64,000 nucleotides of DNA from contig NZ_FQZX01000001.1 of NCBI RefSeq assembly GCF_900142175.1, forward strand, positions 124,001-188,000, written 5' to 3'. A model generated the notes under the pieces. That model had not been told where the DNA came from, searched no databases, and was given only the letters and a program-made list of their open reading frames with translations. Shown one piece after another: positions 26,311-35,354 of the stretch (the stretch's first letter is position 1; each line of letters begins with the position of its first letter). The position numbers and the translations under genes were made by a program. This stretch comes from Maribacter aquivivus. GTDB taxonomy: Bacteria > Bacteroidota > Bacteroidia > Flavobacteriales > Flavobacteriaceae.

Positions 26311-27717
26311 ATGTCAGAAAGAAAATTTGCCATTATTTCGATGACCACTTTTGGTTACAAACCAAACCCCTTAAGAATAGTTCAGCTGACTATAAGTAAA
26401 CTAAATGGGGAATATTATGAACCTATATTTCAAACGAACATTAACCCCGAAGAACGTATACCAAATTACATTCAGCAAAAATCAGGCTTGAACGATAGTT
26501 TATTACTCCAAGCACCTACGTTCTCAGAAGTTGCCAATACCATTTTAAGAGAACTTGATGACCACATATTGGTGGGTCATAACGCGTCATTTCTACATTA
26601 TGCTTTACAATCTGAATTTAAATATTTGGGGTATTCTTTTAAAACTCCCCAGCTATGTTCTGTTCGATTGGCGAAAAAGTTAATACCGAATATGACCAGT
26701 TATGAATTACCTTATTTGAGCAGTGTTCTTAATATTCCATACACAGAATCTAATAATTTAGATGATGACAATGCTGCGGTTGCCATATTATTTCAAAGAT
26801 TGATTTTGCTTGATGACGATGAAATGGTCATCTCCAAATTCTTAGAACCTAAAGTTGAGAAAGAAAATATAGCACCCAAAAATATAGCTTATCAAAAACT
26901 AAACTCTTTACCTAACTCCCCCGGCATTTATAAGTTTCAGGATGAAAGAGCTGAAGTGCTTTACGTGGGCAAGGCGAAGGATATTAAAAAGAGGGTGTTG
27001 AGCCATTTCTATAACTCGAGCGAGAAAGAAATAACTCTTTGTGATGCCACTTACCACATAGATTTTGAAACTACTGGCAGCGAACTAATCGCCTTATTAC
27101 GAGAGGCGGACTTGATCAATAAATTAGACCCACCCTTTAATTATATTCAAAAGAAAAGCTATGTCACCTACCATATCGTACCACAAAAAAACAGAAAGGG
27201 CATTCTGGAATTAAAAATTGAAAGAAGACCTTTTCAACACTCCCCCACCGAAATATTTTTAAAGCGAGGTGATGCAATCAAACGCTTGATCGAGCTGACC
27301 AAAAAATTTAGATTATGTCCGTTACAAACAGGATTAAAAAGTAAGTTGGGCAGATGTACCCATGGCGAATATAATGATTGTGATGGTGTCTGTACTGGGG
27401 AAGAAACGGCAGGAATATATAATGAAAAAGTAGAAAGCGCCTTAGAGTACCTCAACAATGAAAATGACAATTATGTACTTTTTGAAAAAGGAAGAACTAA
27501 AGAAGAACGTGGTTTTGTTTTAGTTCTTCATGGTGTTTACCAAGGCTTCGGTTTTCTTGATAATTCTCAATCCGTTTCCAGTCTAGAAGATTTAAAAGAT
27601 ATGCTTGACCCTAAAAAACATTCGTACCATACCGCTAAAATTATTTCAAGTTATACTCAGCGAAATCCATGGAAAATTAAGCCCTTGGAAAAAGTAGGAT
27701 TTTTTTTAAAATCATAA
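26311..27717 (+). CDS. DnaQ-like (inactive) domain fused to a UvrC-type GIY-YIG endonuclease
   Basis: A 468-residue protein. Residues 5-170 fold like a DEDDh exonuclease (epsilon/DnaQ), but the motif I acids are S10 and T12, the motif II acid is L95 (HNASFL), and the motif III histidine is replaced by Asn near 148. Only acids near 151-153 remain, so exonuclease activity is unlikely. Residues 200-285 are a GIY-YIG domain with GIYKF, LYVGKAKDIKKRV (Y219, R228) and catalytic E265 in LREADLI, all intact, as in UvrC and Cho. The C-terminal part has a cysteine-rich patch (RLCPL...RCTHGEYNDCDGVC). It likely makes incisions in damaged DNA with the upstream helicase. Confidence 0.85.
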   Translation: MSERKFAIISMTTFGYKPNPLRIVQLTISKLNGEYYEPIFQTNINPEERIPNYIQQKSGLNDSLLLQAPTFSEVANTILRELDDHILVGHNASFLHYALQSEFKYLGYSFKTPQLCSVRLAKKLIPNMTSYELPYLSSVLNIPYTESNNLDDDNAAVAILFQRLILLDDDEMVISKFLEPKVEKENIAPKNIAYQKLNSLPNSPGIYKFQDERAEVLYVGKAKDIKKRVLSHFYNSSEKEITLCDATYHIDFETTGSELIALLREADLINKLDPPFNYIQKKSYVTYHIVPQKNRKGILELKIERRPFQHSPTEIFLKRGDAIKRLIELTKKFRLCPLQTGLKSKLGRCTHGEYNDCDGVCTGEETAGIYNEKVESALEYLNNENDNYVLFEKGRTKEERGFVLVLHGVYQGFGFLDNSQSVSSLEDLKDMLDPKKHSYHTAKIISSYTQRNPWKIKPLEKVGFFLKS

Positions 27718-27784
27718 CCTGAAAGTCACAGGACGGAGTTTTGTTCTCCATAAAAAAAACTTTTCAGTAAACTGATGGATATTT

Positions 27785-30085
27785 CTATGCTCCCCTAAAT
27801 ATTTCAAAAACCAAATCTTTGGTCAATGGTCGTCCTTTTGCTTTTTCACGAATAGCATCGAAACTAAACCTAAAGTCGCACCCTGCTTTGTATTCGCTAC
27901 AGCCATAAGCCGATTTTCCTTTTATGATAACGCCCTTATTACATTTTGGACAATTATTTTCTTCAGAAGTATTCTTTACTTGAACTTTAGCCTTCTTAGG
28001 CTCTAACTTTAGCTTAAAGCTTTCATCAAATCTAACCAAACCTTCAACGGAAGCATTATTGACTTTAAAACCTTTTAAATTCACCGTGGATCCTTTTTGA
28101 AAAAGTCTTGTATATTGTTTTTCTGAAATAGTTTTTCCTTCAAATTTAAAAGGAATAACAAAATCACAAGTCTTATTAAACTCAGAACAGCCATAAGCTG
28201 ATTTTCCTTTTCGAATGGTGCCTTTCTTACATTTAGGACAAACCTCTGATGTTATTCCTGTGGCCTTTTTAATAGCTTTTTTCTTAGAAGCCGCTGCTGC
28301 CGGTTTATTATTTACAGCTGAAATATTAGCCTTTCTGGTTTCACTTCGAACTTCGTAAACCAATTGATCCACCATTTGTTTCATCTGCTTGATAAAACTA
28401 CCTGCACTAAACGTACCTTTTTCTATATCTTTTAATTGCTTTTCCCATTTACCGGTAAGCTCGGCAGACTTCAACATTTCATTTTGAATGGTATCTATTA
28501 ACTGAATACCTGTAACTGTCGGTATCACTTGTTTTTTATTTCGCTTTATATATTTTCTACGAAATAATGTTTCAATTATATTGGCACGGGTAGAGGGTCT
28601 ACCAATACCGTTTTCTTTCATTAGCTCACGAAGTTCATCGTCATCGACCTTTTTACCTGCAGTTTCCATCGCACGTAAGAGTGAAGCTTCTGTATATTGC
28701 TTTGGTGGCTTCGTTTGCTTTTCTAAAAATGAAGGTTCGTGTGGTCCTTTTTCGCCTTTCTTAAAAGTTGGCAATATTCCCGGTTCTTTTGACTGTGAAT
28801 CAGGTGTTTCGAAAACAACACGCCACCCTTTTTCTAAAATCTCTTTTCCGGTGGTTTTAAACTTTACTGTTTCTGCTTTACCGATTACAGTTGTATTAGA
28901 AACTTTACAATCTGGATAGAACACCGCAATAAAACGACGAACTATTATATCATAAACCTGCTGCTGGTTGTATTGCAAGTTCATTTGTTGACCGGTAGGA
29001 ATAATAGCGTGGTGATCTGTAACCTTACTATCGTCAAAAACTTTTTTGGTTTTCTTTAATTTCTTACCATCAAGAGGCTTTGTTAGCGTATCGTACTTCG
29101 TGAGGTTCTTAAGTATTCCTGGTACTTTTGGGTACACATCATTAGGTAAAAATGTAGTATCTACTCTTGGGTAGGTTACTACTTTTTGCTCATATAATTT
29201 CTGAACAATCTTTAACGTCTCGTCTGCACTAAATCCAAATTTGGTGTTACAATACACTTGTAACCCTGTTAAATCAAAAAGCTTTGGTGCATATTCATTA
29301 CCTGCTTTTTTTGTTGTAGATACAATTTCGAAATCGTGCTCTTTTACAATATTGGCAAGTTTCTCACCATCTTCTACTTTTAGAAAACGTCCTTCTTCAT
29401 AACTGAACAACGTCTCGCGATATAATGTTTGTAGCTCCCAATAGGGTTGTGGCTTAAAATTCTCTATCTCTTTAAACCGGTCTACCAACATAGCCAAGGT
29501 TGGTGTTTGTACACGCCCAACAGATAACACTTGTTTGTAGCCGCCATGTTTTAAAGTGTATAAACGAGTAGCATTCATACCCAAAAGCCAATCGCCTATA
29601 GCACGAGAAAAGCCTGCATAATATAAATTATCGTAATCTGTAGATGATTTTAAATTATTGAAACCTTCTTTTATAGCTTCCGTGGTAAGTGAGGAAATCC
29701 AAAGTCGTTCAACTTTACCTTTGTAGTTCGCTTGATTTAATACCCAACGTTGTATTAATTCTCCCTCTTGCCCGGCATCACCACAGTTTATAACCACATC
29801 TGCCTTATCAAATAATTGCTTTATAATTTTAAACTGTTTTTGAATACCAGAATCTTTTGTCACTTTGGTTTCAAAATGTTCGGGTAACATTGGCAGATTA
29901 TTTAAATCCCAACTTTTCCAATGCGGTTTATAATCGTTTGGCTCTTTAAGTGTGCAAAGATGTCCGAAAGTATAGGTTACTGCATAGCCATTGCCTTCGT
30001 AATAACCATCATGTTTGGTATTTGCCCCAAGAACGGAAGCTATTTCTCGAGCTACAGATGGTTTTTCAGCAATACAGACTTTCAT
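27785..30085 (-). CDS. topB: DNA topoisomerase III
   Basis: A 766-residue type IA topoisomerase. The Toprim domain has AEKPSVA (residues 6-12) and GDAGQEGEL (102-110, with E107), a variant of the usual DxDxEGE motif seen in Bacteroidota TopB proteins. The active tyrosine is Y305 in VVTYPRVDT, and GIGRPSTRA marks the fourth domain. Two C-terminal zinc-like repeats (CPKCKKGTIRKGKSAYGC and CPKCNKGVIIKGKSAYGC) match topoisomerase C-terminal repeats. It decatenates DNA and resolves recombination intermediates. Similar enzymes are common on Bacteroidota mobile elements. The gene is convergent with the GIY-YIG gene across 67 bp. Confidence 0.93.
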   Translation of the reverse strand: MKVCIAEKPSVAREIASVLGANTKHDGYYEGNGYAVTYTFGHLCTLKEPNDYKPHWKSWDLNNLPMLPEHFETKVTKDSGIQKQFKIIKQLFDKADVVINCGDAGQEGELIQRWVLNQANYKGKVERLWISSLTTEAIKEGFNNLKSSTDYDNLYYAGFSRAIGDWLLGMNATRLYTLKHGGYKQVLSVGRVQTPTLAMLVDRFKEIENFKPQPYWELQTLYRETLFSYEEGRFLKVEDGEKLANIVKEHDFEIVSTTKKAGNEYAPKLFDLTGLQVYCNTKFGFSADETLKIVQKLYEQKVVTYPRVDTTFLPNDVYPKVPGILKNLTKYDTLTKPLDGKKLKKTKKVFDDSKVTDHHAIIPTGQQMNLQYNQQQVYDIIVRRFIAVFYPDCKVSNTTVIGKAETVKFKTTGKEILEKGWRVVFETPDSQSKEPGILPTFKKGEKGPHEPSFLEKQTKPPKQYTEASLLRAMETAGKKVDDDELRELMKENGIGRPSTRANIIETLFRRKYIKRNKKQVIPTVTGIQLIDTIQNEMLKSAELTGKWEKQLKDIEKGTFSAGSFIKQMKQMVDQLVYEVRSETRKANISAVNNKPAAAASKKKAIKKATGITSEVCPKCKKGTIRKGKSAYGCSEFNKTCDFVIPFKFEGKTISEKQYTRLFQKGSTVNLKGFKVNNASVEGLVRFDESFKLKLEPKKAKVQVKNTSEENNCPKCNKGVIIKGKSAYGCSEYKAGCDFRFSFDAIREKAKGRPLTKDLVFEIFRGA

Positions 30086-30248
30086 TTTATGTGTTGAAAA
30101 TTAAAAAATTTAGGCATGAATATCGCCGAAGCAAATAACATATAATAATTTGAAACCGTCCAAGGTATGTATGAACTGAAAACTCATAACTGTCGGACAT
30201 TATTATATGGACAAATATATAAATTGTTTGTCATAGGTAATAGTATAT

Positions 30249-30285
30249 AAAAAGCTTCTAAAACTGAGTTTTAGAAGCTTTTTTA
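30249..30285. terminator. Bidirectional hairpin terminator
   Basis: The inverted repeat AAAAGCTTCTAAAACT / AGTTTTAGAAGCTTTT with a two-base loop is flanked by A and T runs. It sits in the 303-bp gap between topB and the DsrE gene and most likely ends the DsrE-side transcript running on the minus strand. No other feature is seen in this gap. Confidence 0.75.
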
Positions 30286-30388
30286 TTCTGTTACTTAGCA
30301 AATATAAAAACATGCTAATTACGCAGAGTTTATAAAGAAAACTTCCCTAATAAGAGATGTAGGGTAGTTTTTACTTTTATTTAATCTC

Positions 30389-30829
30389 TTAGTACGTTAA
30401 CGTATTGTAACCGTTTGCCTGTAGTTGCAATACGCGTACTGAGGCTGTTGGGGTAACATCGAGACCATTAAAAAGTGTTTCTTCTGCTACACCTAGTTTT
30501 TCCATAGCAACACTGCATACACTTACCTTTACCTTACCCTTATATTTTTCAAAAAACTCTTCAAGCTCTGAACCTTTTACCAATTGGGTCACAACTTTAC
30601 CTTTAACCACAATTTCGTATTCCTCTATTTTTACGCCGTTTTCAATAAGAAGGTCATACATACTTAGCACTCCCTTAAAATGCCTTTCCGTGGTAAGTAT
30701 AAAACCATATTTAGGTGTTTTCTGTAAATCTGCAACAGCTTGTTCATCTATTTTTTTTTGACCGTACACTTCTGTGCCACTAGCAATCATTACCACTACT
30801 ACTAAAAGAGTTCGTAAAATATTATTCAT
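30389..30829 (-). CDS. Exported DsrE/DsrF-like family protein
   Basis: A 146-residue protein with an N-terminal signal peptide (LLVVVVMIASGTEVYG, cleavage near residue 23). The mature part follows the DsrE/F-like fold: KYGFILTTERHFKGVLSMYDLL, a central beta strand, and a cysteine in VSVCSVAMEKLGV, the position of the conserved cysteine in sulfur-relay DsrE proteins. The export signal implies a periplasmic role, unlike cytoplasmic TusBCD. No other sulfur genes are nearby. Function is unknown beyond the family. Confidence 0.75.
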   Translation of the reverse strand: MNNILRTLLVVVVMIASGTEVYGQKKIDEQAVADLQKTPKYGFILTTERHFKGVLSMYDLLIENGVKIEEYEIVVKGKVVTQLVKGSELEEFFEKYKGKVKVSVCSVAMEKLGVAEETLFNGLDVTPTASVRVLQLQANGYNTLTY

Positions 30830-30979
30830 AATTTCTATTTTGATGGGTGTATCTGTTAACTAAAAATACAGAAAATTAATTCTAAGTATTGATTTATAGA
30901 TTATAAAAAATGGAATCGTTTATTGGCTTTACATAATACTACTAAACGACTATAAAAATACCAGTAAAGTTCACATCAT

Positions 30980-31417
30980 TTACCATAAAACAACGAATTC
31001 ATTTTTCAACACCTCTTCATCATTCTTGTACGGTACTTTTTTCAAAGACTTCGACAATAGCTCTCTCAATTCTTTTAAAGAAGATGATTTTTTCAAGAAC
31101 TGATTAGCCCCTTCTTCTTTAAGCTGATTCACTTCTCTATCCCTATAAATTGAAGAATAGGCTATGATGTATATATCCTTAAATTTTTTAAAATTTCTGA
31201 TATCAACAAGACACTCAAAACCGTCCATAATAGGCATATATAAATCTAAAAATATTACGTGAGGTAAGGTTACATCAGAAAATAATCTATCCATTAAATC
31301 GACGCCATTGTCAAATTGAGATACTTCTGTATCTATATCTATACTCTTCAATGCATCCATAAAAAAATCACGGTCGTCAAAATCGTCATCCGCAATATAT
31401 ATTTTCAGTTCTTCCAT
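30980..31417 (-). CDS. Single-domain response regulator receiver protein
   Basis: A 145-residue receiver domain starting at the ATG at 31417 (MEELKIYIADDDFDD); a TTG ten codons upstream is possible but less likely. Acidic pocket D10-D12, phospho-acceptor D58 in FLDLYMP, and the conserved lysine in NQFLKKSSS are present. No output domain follows, as in CheY-type or Rcp1-type regulators that signal by protein contact. It lies 206 bp downstream of the intact BLUF gene on the same strand. No histidine kinase is adjacent. A light-signalling link is a guess from position. Confidence 0.85.
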   Translation of the reverse strand: MEELKIYIADDDFDDRDFFMDALKSIDIDTEVSQFDNGVDLMDRLFSDVTLPHVIFLDLYMPIMDGFECLVDIRNFKKFKDIYIIAYSSIYRDREVNQLKEEGANQFLKKSSSLKELRELLSKSLKKVPYKNDEEVLKNEFVVLW

Positions 31418-31623
31418 TCTTTCTATATAAGTCAGTATGTCTTTCAAAATTATATAGAAATATTTAATAAAATTCTACCAATAAAAATGAATAATGACTC
31501 AAAAGCTTATAATTACAAAATATGCTCTATTAACAACAAACTGAAAATCAGTTATTTAATTATTATATTTATTAATAAGTGCACAAAACATTTACTCCAA
31601 TAATATGATTCGGATTACCTATT

Positions 31624-32064
31624 CTAATTAAAATTATCATGCCCTATTTTGTTCAATAAATTCTTTGCAGCTAGCCAAAATCTTTTAGAAGTTGGATTGG
31701 GAATAACCGACATATCGGGAATTTCAAATTCGGGACTAACCATTAACTTAATATATTGAAAAGCTTCGTTTGGAAGTTTATCGGAGAGGTACGCCATACT
31801 CCATGTATCAAACTCCCTTGAATAAATATTACCCTGAGATAAAAGTATAACTTCATAATGCCGAATATCTACCCTTATCTTCTCAAATAATGCCAAGACT
31901 ATTTCGGCATCGCCTTCTAAATATTGCACAAAAAATCCATCATGATAAATAAGACATCCTGTAATATCATGTTTGTCATTAAAATCTCTTGATTCCTTTA
32001 GAATTTCATCAACTTGAGCAGTTGTTAGGCTATTGGCAATTGACTTATACACAAGATTGTACAT
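31624..32064 (-). CDS. BLUF domain blue-light photoreceptor
   Basis: A 146-residue stand-alone BLUF protein. Key flavin-pocket residues are present: Y6 (MYNLVYKS), Q47 (FFVQYLEGD), and the W88/M90 pair in TWSMAY. The ITGCLIYHD segment is the family's flavin-binding strand. The short C-terminal extension (about residues 95-146) is helical and probably relays the light signal to a partner. No effector domain is fused. The second BLUF gene at 21431-21854 is frameshifted, so this is the only intact copy in the window. The UvrD/UmuC repair genes between the two copies suggest light and damage responses may be linked. Confidence 0.9.
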   Translation of the reverse strand: MYNLVYKSIANSLTTAQVDEILKESRDFNDKHDITGCLIYHDGFFVQYLEGDAEIVLALFEKIRVDIRHYEVILLSQGNIYSREFDTWSMAYLSDKLPNEAFQYIKLMVSPEFEIPDMSVIPNPTSKRFWLAAKNLLNKIGHDNFN

Positions 32065-32295
32065 ATATTTTGGTATATAGATCTACTTAAAACAGTTATT
32101 AAGATACCAACTTTCAATGAATTACACCTGTTTTCCAGTGTTATTTTTCTTACAAAAATTATTTACCATTAGATTTTTCTGGAACTACAATAAACAACAA
32201 TCAATACACCCTAAGAGTCAATTTTAAATGTGATAGCGACTATAGAAATTTATTTTAAGTCATAATTTTCGATGGAATCTGAAAATACGAAAATC

Positions 32296-32760
32296 ATGAA
32301 AAATAGAATTATAGTTACCCTAGCATTAACTGCCATTTTAAACGCATGCTCGAGTACTAAAAAGACAACTTCGAACAATACGGAAGCAACAACTGAGCAG
32401 ATGAATACTGCACAAATTGAAACGAAGGCAAAATCAAAAGAAAGTAGTGGTAACGAATCAGCTATAAATCAAAAGAGTACAACAGAACATGTAAACGCCT
32501 CAACTGATGCTATGAACAATGTAGCGACTAAAAATAGCTTAGGTACCGAGTATTCAAAAATGTTTACCGCATTAGAAATGAGCGAAAATCAAATCAGCAT
32601 TTTCAAATCTTCTATGGAACGCTTTAAAACAAAACAGGCAAATTTGGCTAGTGGCGAAATGTTAGGCAGCATAGAAAGTGAGCGTACACGACAGATGGAA
32701 AGTATTTTGTCTAGCGCACAGTATGCAAAATACGAGCAATGGTTAGCAGACAATCAATAA
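32296..32760 (+). CDS. Small lipoprotein, possible Spy/CpxP-like helical domain
   Basis: A lipoprotein of about 154 residues. I chose the ATG at 32296 because it places a classical type II signal (IIVTLALTAILNAC) at the N-terminus; an ATG eight codons earlier would add a hydrophilic extension. After the lipidated cysteine come a low-complexity Ser/Thr/Asn/Glu linker (about residues 17-85) and a helical C-terminal part (MFTALEMSENQISIF...ILSSAQYAKYEQWLADNQ). That part resembles LTxxQ-containing Spy/CpxP-like proteins. It is probably anchored in the periplasm or outer membrane. Function is not known. Confidence 0.7.
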   Translation: MKNRIIVTLALTAILNACSSTKKTTSNNTEATTEQMNTAQIETKAKSKESSGNESAINQKSTTEHVNASTDAMNNVATKNSLGTEYSKMFTALEMSENQISIFKSSMERFKTKQANLASGEMLGSIESERTRQMESILSSAQYAKYEQWLADNQ

Positions 32761-32869
32761 ATAGCCAATTCATATTCATGAATTGCATCAATTCTAAAAG
32801 GTATGCAACAAAGCTTTTGAAAGAACCTCATATACCTTTACAGCATACTAATTATAAAATAATATTACC

Positions 32870-33379
32870 ATGATAAAACCCACAACAGAAGTACCTGATT
32901 TAAAAATACCTTTGATTAACGATACACAATGGAGCTTATATGACCAAGCTAGTACATCTTTTACTATGATCGTTTTTTATAGAGGATTGCATTGCCCAGT
33001 CTGTAAAAATTACTTGGAAGATCTAGCAACAAAATTGAAAGATTTTAGCGATAGAGGTGTTCATTTAATCGCCATTAGTAGTGATAGTGAAGAAAGAGCT
33101 AAGAAAGCAGGCAAAGAATGGAATGTACCTGAACTACCTATTGGTTATAATTTACCTATTGAGACTGCTAGAGAATGGGGATTATATGTATCTAAAAAAA
33201 CATCGGACAAAGAACCAGATGAATTTTCAGAGCCTGGGTTATTTTTAATTCGACCTGATAATACCCTCTATGCAAGTGCTATTCAAACAATGCCATTTGC
33301 CAGACCTCATTGGGACGATATTTTGAACGCAATAGATTACGTCAACAAAAACAACTACCCTGCAAGAGGTGGTGAGTAG
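32870..33379 (+). CDS. AhpC/TSA-type peroxiredoxin-like protein
   Basis: A 169-residue cytoplasmic thioredoxin-fold protein of the redoxin family. The active-site region is FYRGLHCPVCKNYLEDL (CPVC near residues 43-46), followed by typical redoxin strands (LIAISSDSEERAKKAGKEW; GLFLIRPDNTLYASAI). It probably reduces peroxides or disulfides. It is a single-gene unit closed by the terminator at 33405-33450, and borders the alginate locus. Whether it is a peroxiredoxin or a disulfide reductase cannot be decided. Confidence 0.8.
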   Translation: MIKPTTEVPDLKIPLINDTQWSLYDQASTSFTMIVFYRGLHCPVCKNYLEDLATKLKDFSDRGVHLIAISSDSEERAKKAGKEWNVPELPIGYNLPIETAREWGLYVSKKTSDKEPDEFSEPGLFLIRPDNTLYASAIQTMPFARPHWDDILNAIDYVNKNNYPARGGE

Positions 33380-33404
33380 AATAAATTTCTAGAATACTTT
33401 ACAT

Positions 33405-33450
33405 AAAAAAAGGTGATTAGTACTGTTATATCCCTAATCACCTTTTTTAT
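33405..33450. terminator. Bidirectional terminator between redoxin and RraA-like genes
   Basis: Inverted repeat AGGTGATTAG (33411-33420) / CTAATCACCT (33433-33442) flanked by A7 and T6 runs. It suits termination of both converging genes and marks the left limit of the alginate locus. Confidence 0.85.
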
Positions 33451-33472
33451 ATTATCTATTTAGATAAGTCAA

Positions 33473-34189
33473 TTACATATTATCTAACTTCCATTTTTCG
33501 AATTTAACTTTAGCTTCATCACTTACCATTGGGTACAACCCTATCACAGGTTCTCCTCCTTCTACCATTTCCAAAACGAAATCTTCATATAAGGTCATCT
33601 GAATACATTCATCTGCAACCTCATCGGCAAGATGTGCCGGTATTACCATTACTCCGTCATCATCTCCGAGTATAATATCACCAGGAAAAACTGCTACATC
33701 GCCACAACCAATAGGATCATTTATAGCTATAGCTTGGTGCAATGTTAAATTGGTAGGTGCCGTAGGTCTATTATGATATGATGAAAAATCTAAATCGGCA
33801 ATTTCGGCGGAGTCTCTAAAGCCACCATCGGTAATTATACCTTCTGCTTTTCTAACCATTAATCGTGTTACCAAAATAGATCCTGCAGATGCCGCTCTGG
33901 CATTTTGCCTACTATCGATTACCATAACACTACCTTCTGGGCATTCTTCTACCGCTACCCTTTGTAAATGCTTTGGATCTCTAAAAACCGTAATAGGATT
34001 CAGATCTTCGCGAGCAGGTATGTAACGCAAAGTATACGCCTCGCCCACCATAGTAGGTCTGCCTAATTTTAAAGGTTTTACGTGTTGTATGAACTGATTT
34101 TTTAATCCTTTTTTAAATAAGCAGGTTGCAACGGTTGCCGTACTAACCTTTCTTAATTTATCTTTTGTTGCTTTAGCTATTTTGGTCAT
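33473..34189 (-). CDS. RraA family protein (aldolase-like)
   Basis: A 238-residue member of the RraA/HMG-aldolase family. It has ITDGGFRDSAEI (the arginine-aspartate pair used by the aldolases) and the C-terminal GCGDVAVFPGDIILGDDDGVMVIP signature. The position 21 residues before that arginine is Ser rather than the Asp found in pyruvate-type aldolases with a DX20RD motif, so classical HMG/CHA aldolase activity is doubtful. The gene lies 23 bp downstream of the sugar isomerase-like gene, probably in the same transcript, and is divergent from the PL6 lyase operon. A step in a sugar-acid side path is possible. Function remains open. Confidence 0.75.
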   Translation of the reverse strand: MTKIAKATKDKLRKVSTATVATCLFKKGLKNQFIQHVKPLKLGRPTMVGEAYTLRYIPAREDLNPITVFRDPKHLQRVAVEECPEGSVMVIDSRQNARAASAGSILVTRLMVRKAEGIITDGGFRDSAEIADLDFSSYHNRPTAPTNLTLHQAIAINDPIGCGDVAVFPGDIILGDDDGVMVIPAHLADEVADECIQMTLYEDFVLEMVEGGEPVIGLYPMVSDEAKVKFEKWKLDNM

Positions 34190-34212
34190 TCTATTTGATC
34201 TGAAAATTTATA

Positions 34213-35181
34213 TTATTCCGCTTTTTTCCATGCTTCTTTGATAAAGGTTAAATCCTTTTTCATCTTAGCGAACACTTCTTTTTTATCAATTGTGATGTTC
34301 GACGCGCCGTGCTCGGCTCCACCGAGATCATATTCTAAATGTAATGATATGGGAACGTTTATCTTATACTTTTTAAGTAAAGAAAAGTACCGATTAAAAT
34401 CTACCATACCTTCCCCTAAAGGGGTATTAATAGGCTCCCACATTCCACCTTTCTTTCCCCATTTAAAATCTTTTACAACTATAGATTTAATGTACGACTG
34501 AATGCGTCGCAAATCTAGCTCCCAACTTTTGCCTCCCTCTACTATTGCATGCCTTATATCATACTGACATCCTAAATATTCTTTATTCGTTTTTGAAAAA
34601 ATCTCAGGCAGATCCCAAATCGGCGCTCCAACGTGATTGCCTGCATGATTTTGATAGCATCCAATTAATCCTAACTCTTTATTTAAGTCTTCTAAATTTT
34701 TAGCTTGTGTAGCAAATTCTATAAGACTTTCTTCTATGGATATATCTTCAGGATAACTTAACCAACCTGTTCTATAATATTCAAATCCCAATGAGCTAGC
34801 TGACTTTATAACTTTTTGCTGACTGGCATCTGTAATATCCCAAACATTTGTGGTCATCATCTTGGGCTTCAATCCATATTTTTTCATGGTTTCTACTGCC
34901 GCTGGTAAATCTTCATCTACCCTGTCTGGTAAGACATGACCTTTTGGGCGAACCGTTAAATCTAACCCATTGAAACCCATTTCTGCCGCAGCAGCAGACA
35001 TCTCATTATAATCAAGAAATTGTAAGTGTTTAGAGAATAAGTGTACTTCAATAGCATCATCTGCAGTGAGCATTGGTTTTAGCAAATCACTATCTAATTG
35101 TACCAAAGGTATGCCTGCCAATGCCATAGCTGACTTTTTTGTGAAATTTCTTCTAGAAATACCTTTTTTATCTTCTCTCAT
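34213..35181 (-). CDS. Exported sugar phosphate isomerase/epimerase-like TIM barrel protein
   Basis: A 322-residue xylose isomerase-like TIM barrel with a twin-arginine type N-terminus (ISRRNFTKKSAMALAGIPL), so it is likely exported folded. Barrel features include FNGLDLTVRP, QNHAGNHVG and HLEYDLGGAEHG, which supply metal-binding His and Glu residues. Related periplasmic proteins in Bacteroidota act on sugars or inositols. It shares the 173-bp divergent region with the first PL6 lyase, where a GntR-type operator lies (35255-35281), so it may be co-regulated with alginate genes. Substrate is unknown. Confidence 0.75.
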   Translation of the reverse strand: MREDKKGISRRNFTKKSAMALAGIPLVQLDSDLLKPMLTADDAIEVHLFSKHLQFLDYNEMSAAAAEMGFNGLDLTVRPKGHVLPDRVDEDLPAAVETMKKYGLKPKMMTTNVWDITDASQQKVIKSASSLGFEYYRTGWLSYPEDISIEESLIEFATQAKNLEDLNKELGLIGCYQNHAGNHVGAPIWDLPEIFSKTNKEYLGCQYDIRHAIVEGGKSWELDLRRIQSYIKSIVVKDFKWGKKGGMWEPINTPLGEGMVDFNRYFSLLKKYKINVPISLHLEYDLGGAEHGASNITIDKKEVFAKMKKDLTFIKEAWKKAE

Positions 35182-35228
35182 TTTTAATATCTCTTTTGTA
35201 TTTTATCAATAGGTTTTGTGTTAATTAG

Positions 35229-35281
35229 TTGCCATTCTTACAAATATATGTATTTTTGGTCAACCAAACTGGTTAACCAGT
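35229..35281 (+). promoter_or_regulatory. Promoter with tandem GntR-type operator, upstream of PL6 lyase
   Basis: A TTG at 35229-35231 and TATTTTTG at 35251-35258, separated by 19 bp, fit the Bacteroidota -33/-7 promoter. The -7 box runs into the first palindrome TTTGGTCAACCAAA (35255-35268). The second, ACTGGTTAACCAGT (35268-35281), is perfect. The centres are 13 bp apart. Repression by the GntR regulator at 51925 is inferred. Confidence 0.75.
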
Positions 35282-35354
35282 TTACCGTGATTGCAATATA
35301 AATCACATACCTAAGACCTACATTTAGTTTCAAATCAGTTTAACAACACAGATA

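Noticed and set aside
27785..30085. topB as proof of an integrated conjugative element
   Set aside because: Similar topoisomerases occur on such elements, but no integrase, relaxase or conjugation genes are in the window.
31418..31447. Longer TTG-started form of the response regulator
   Set aside because: The receiver domain starts cleanly at the ATG at 31417; the ten extra codons add no family sequence.
33473..34189. Ribonuclease E inhibitor RraA or gallate-pathway HMG aldolase
   Set aside because: Family membership is clear, but the aldolase DX20RD Asp is Ser and there are no gallate or RNase E context genes, so neither specific function is claimed.
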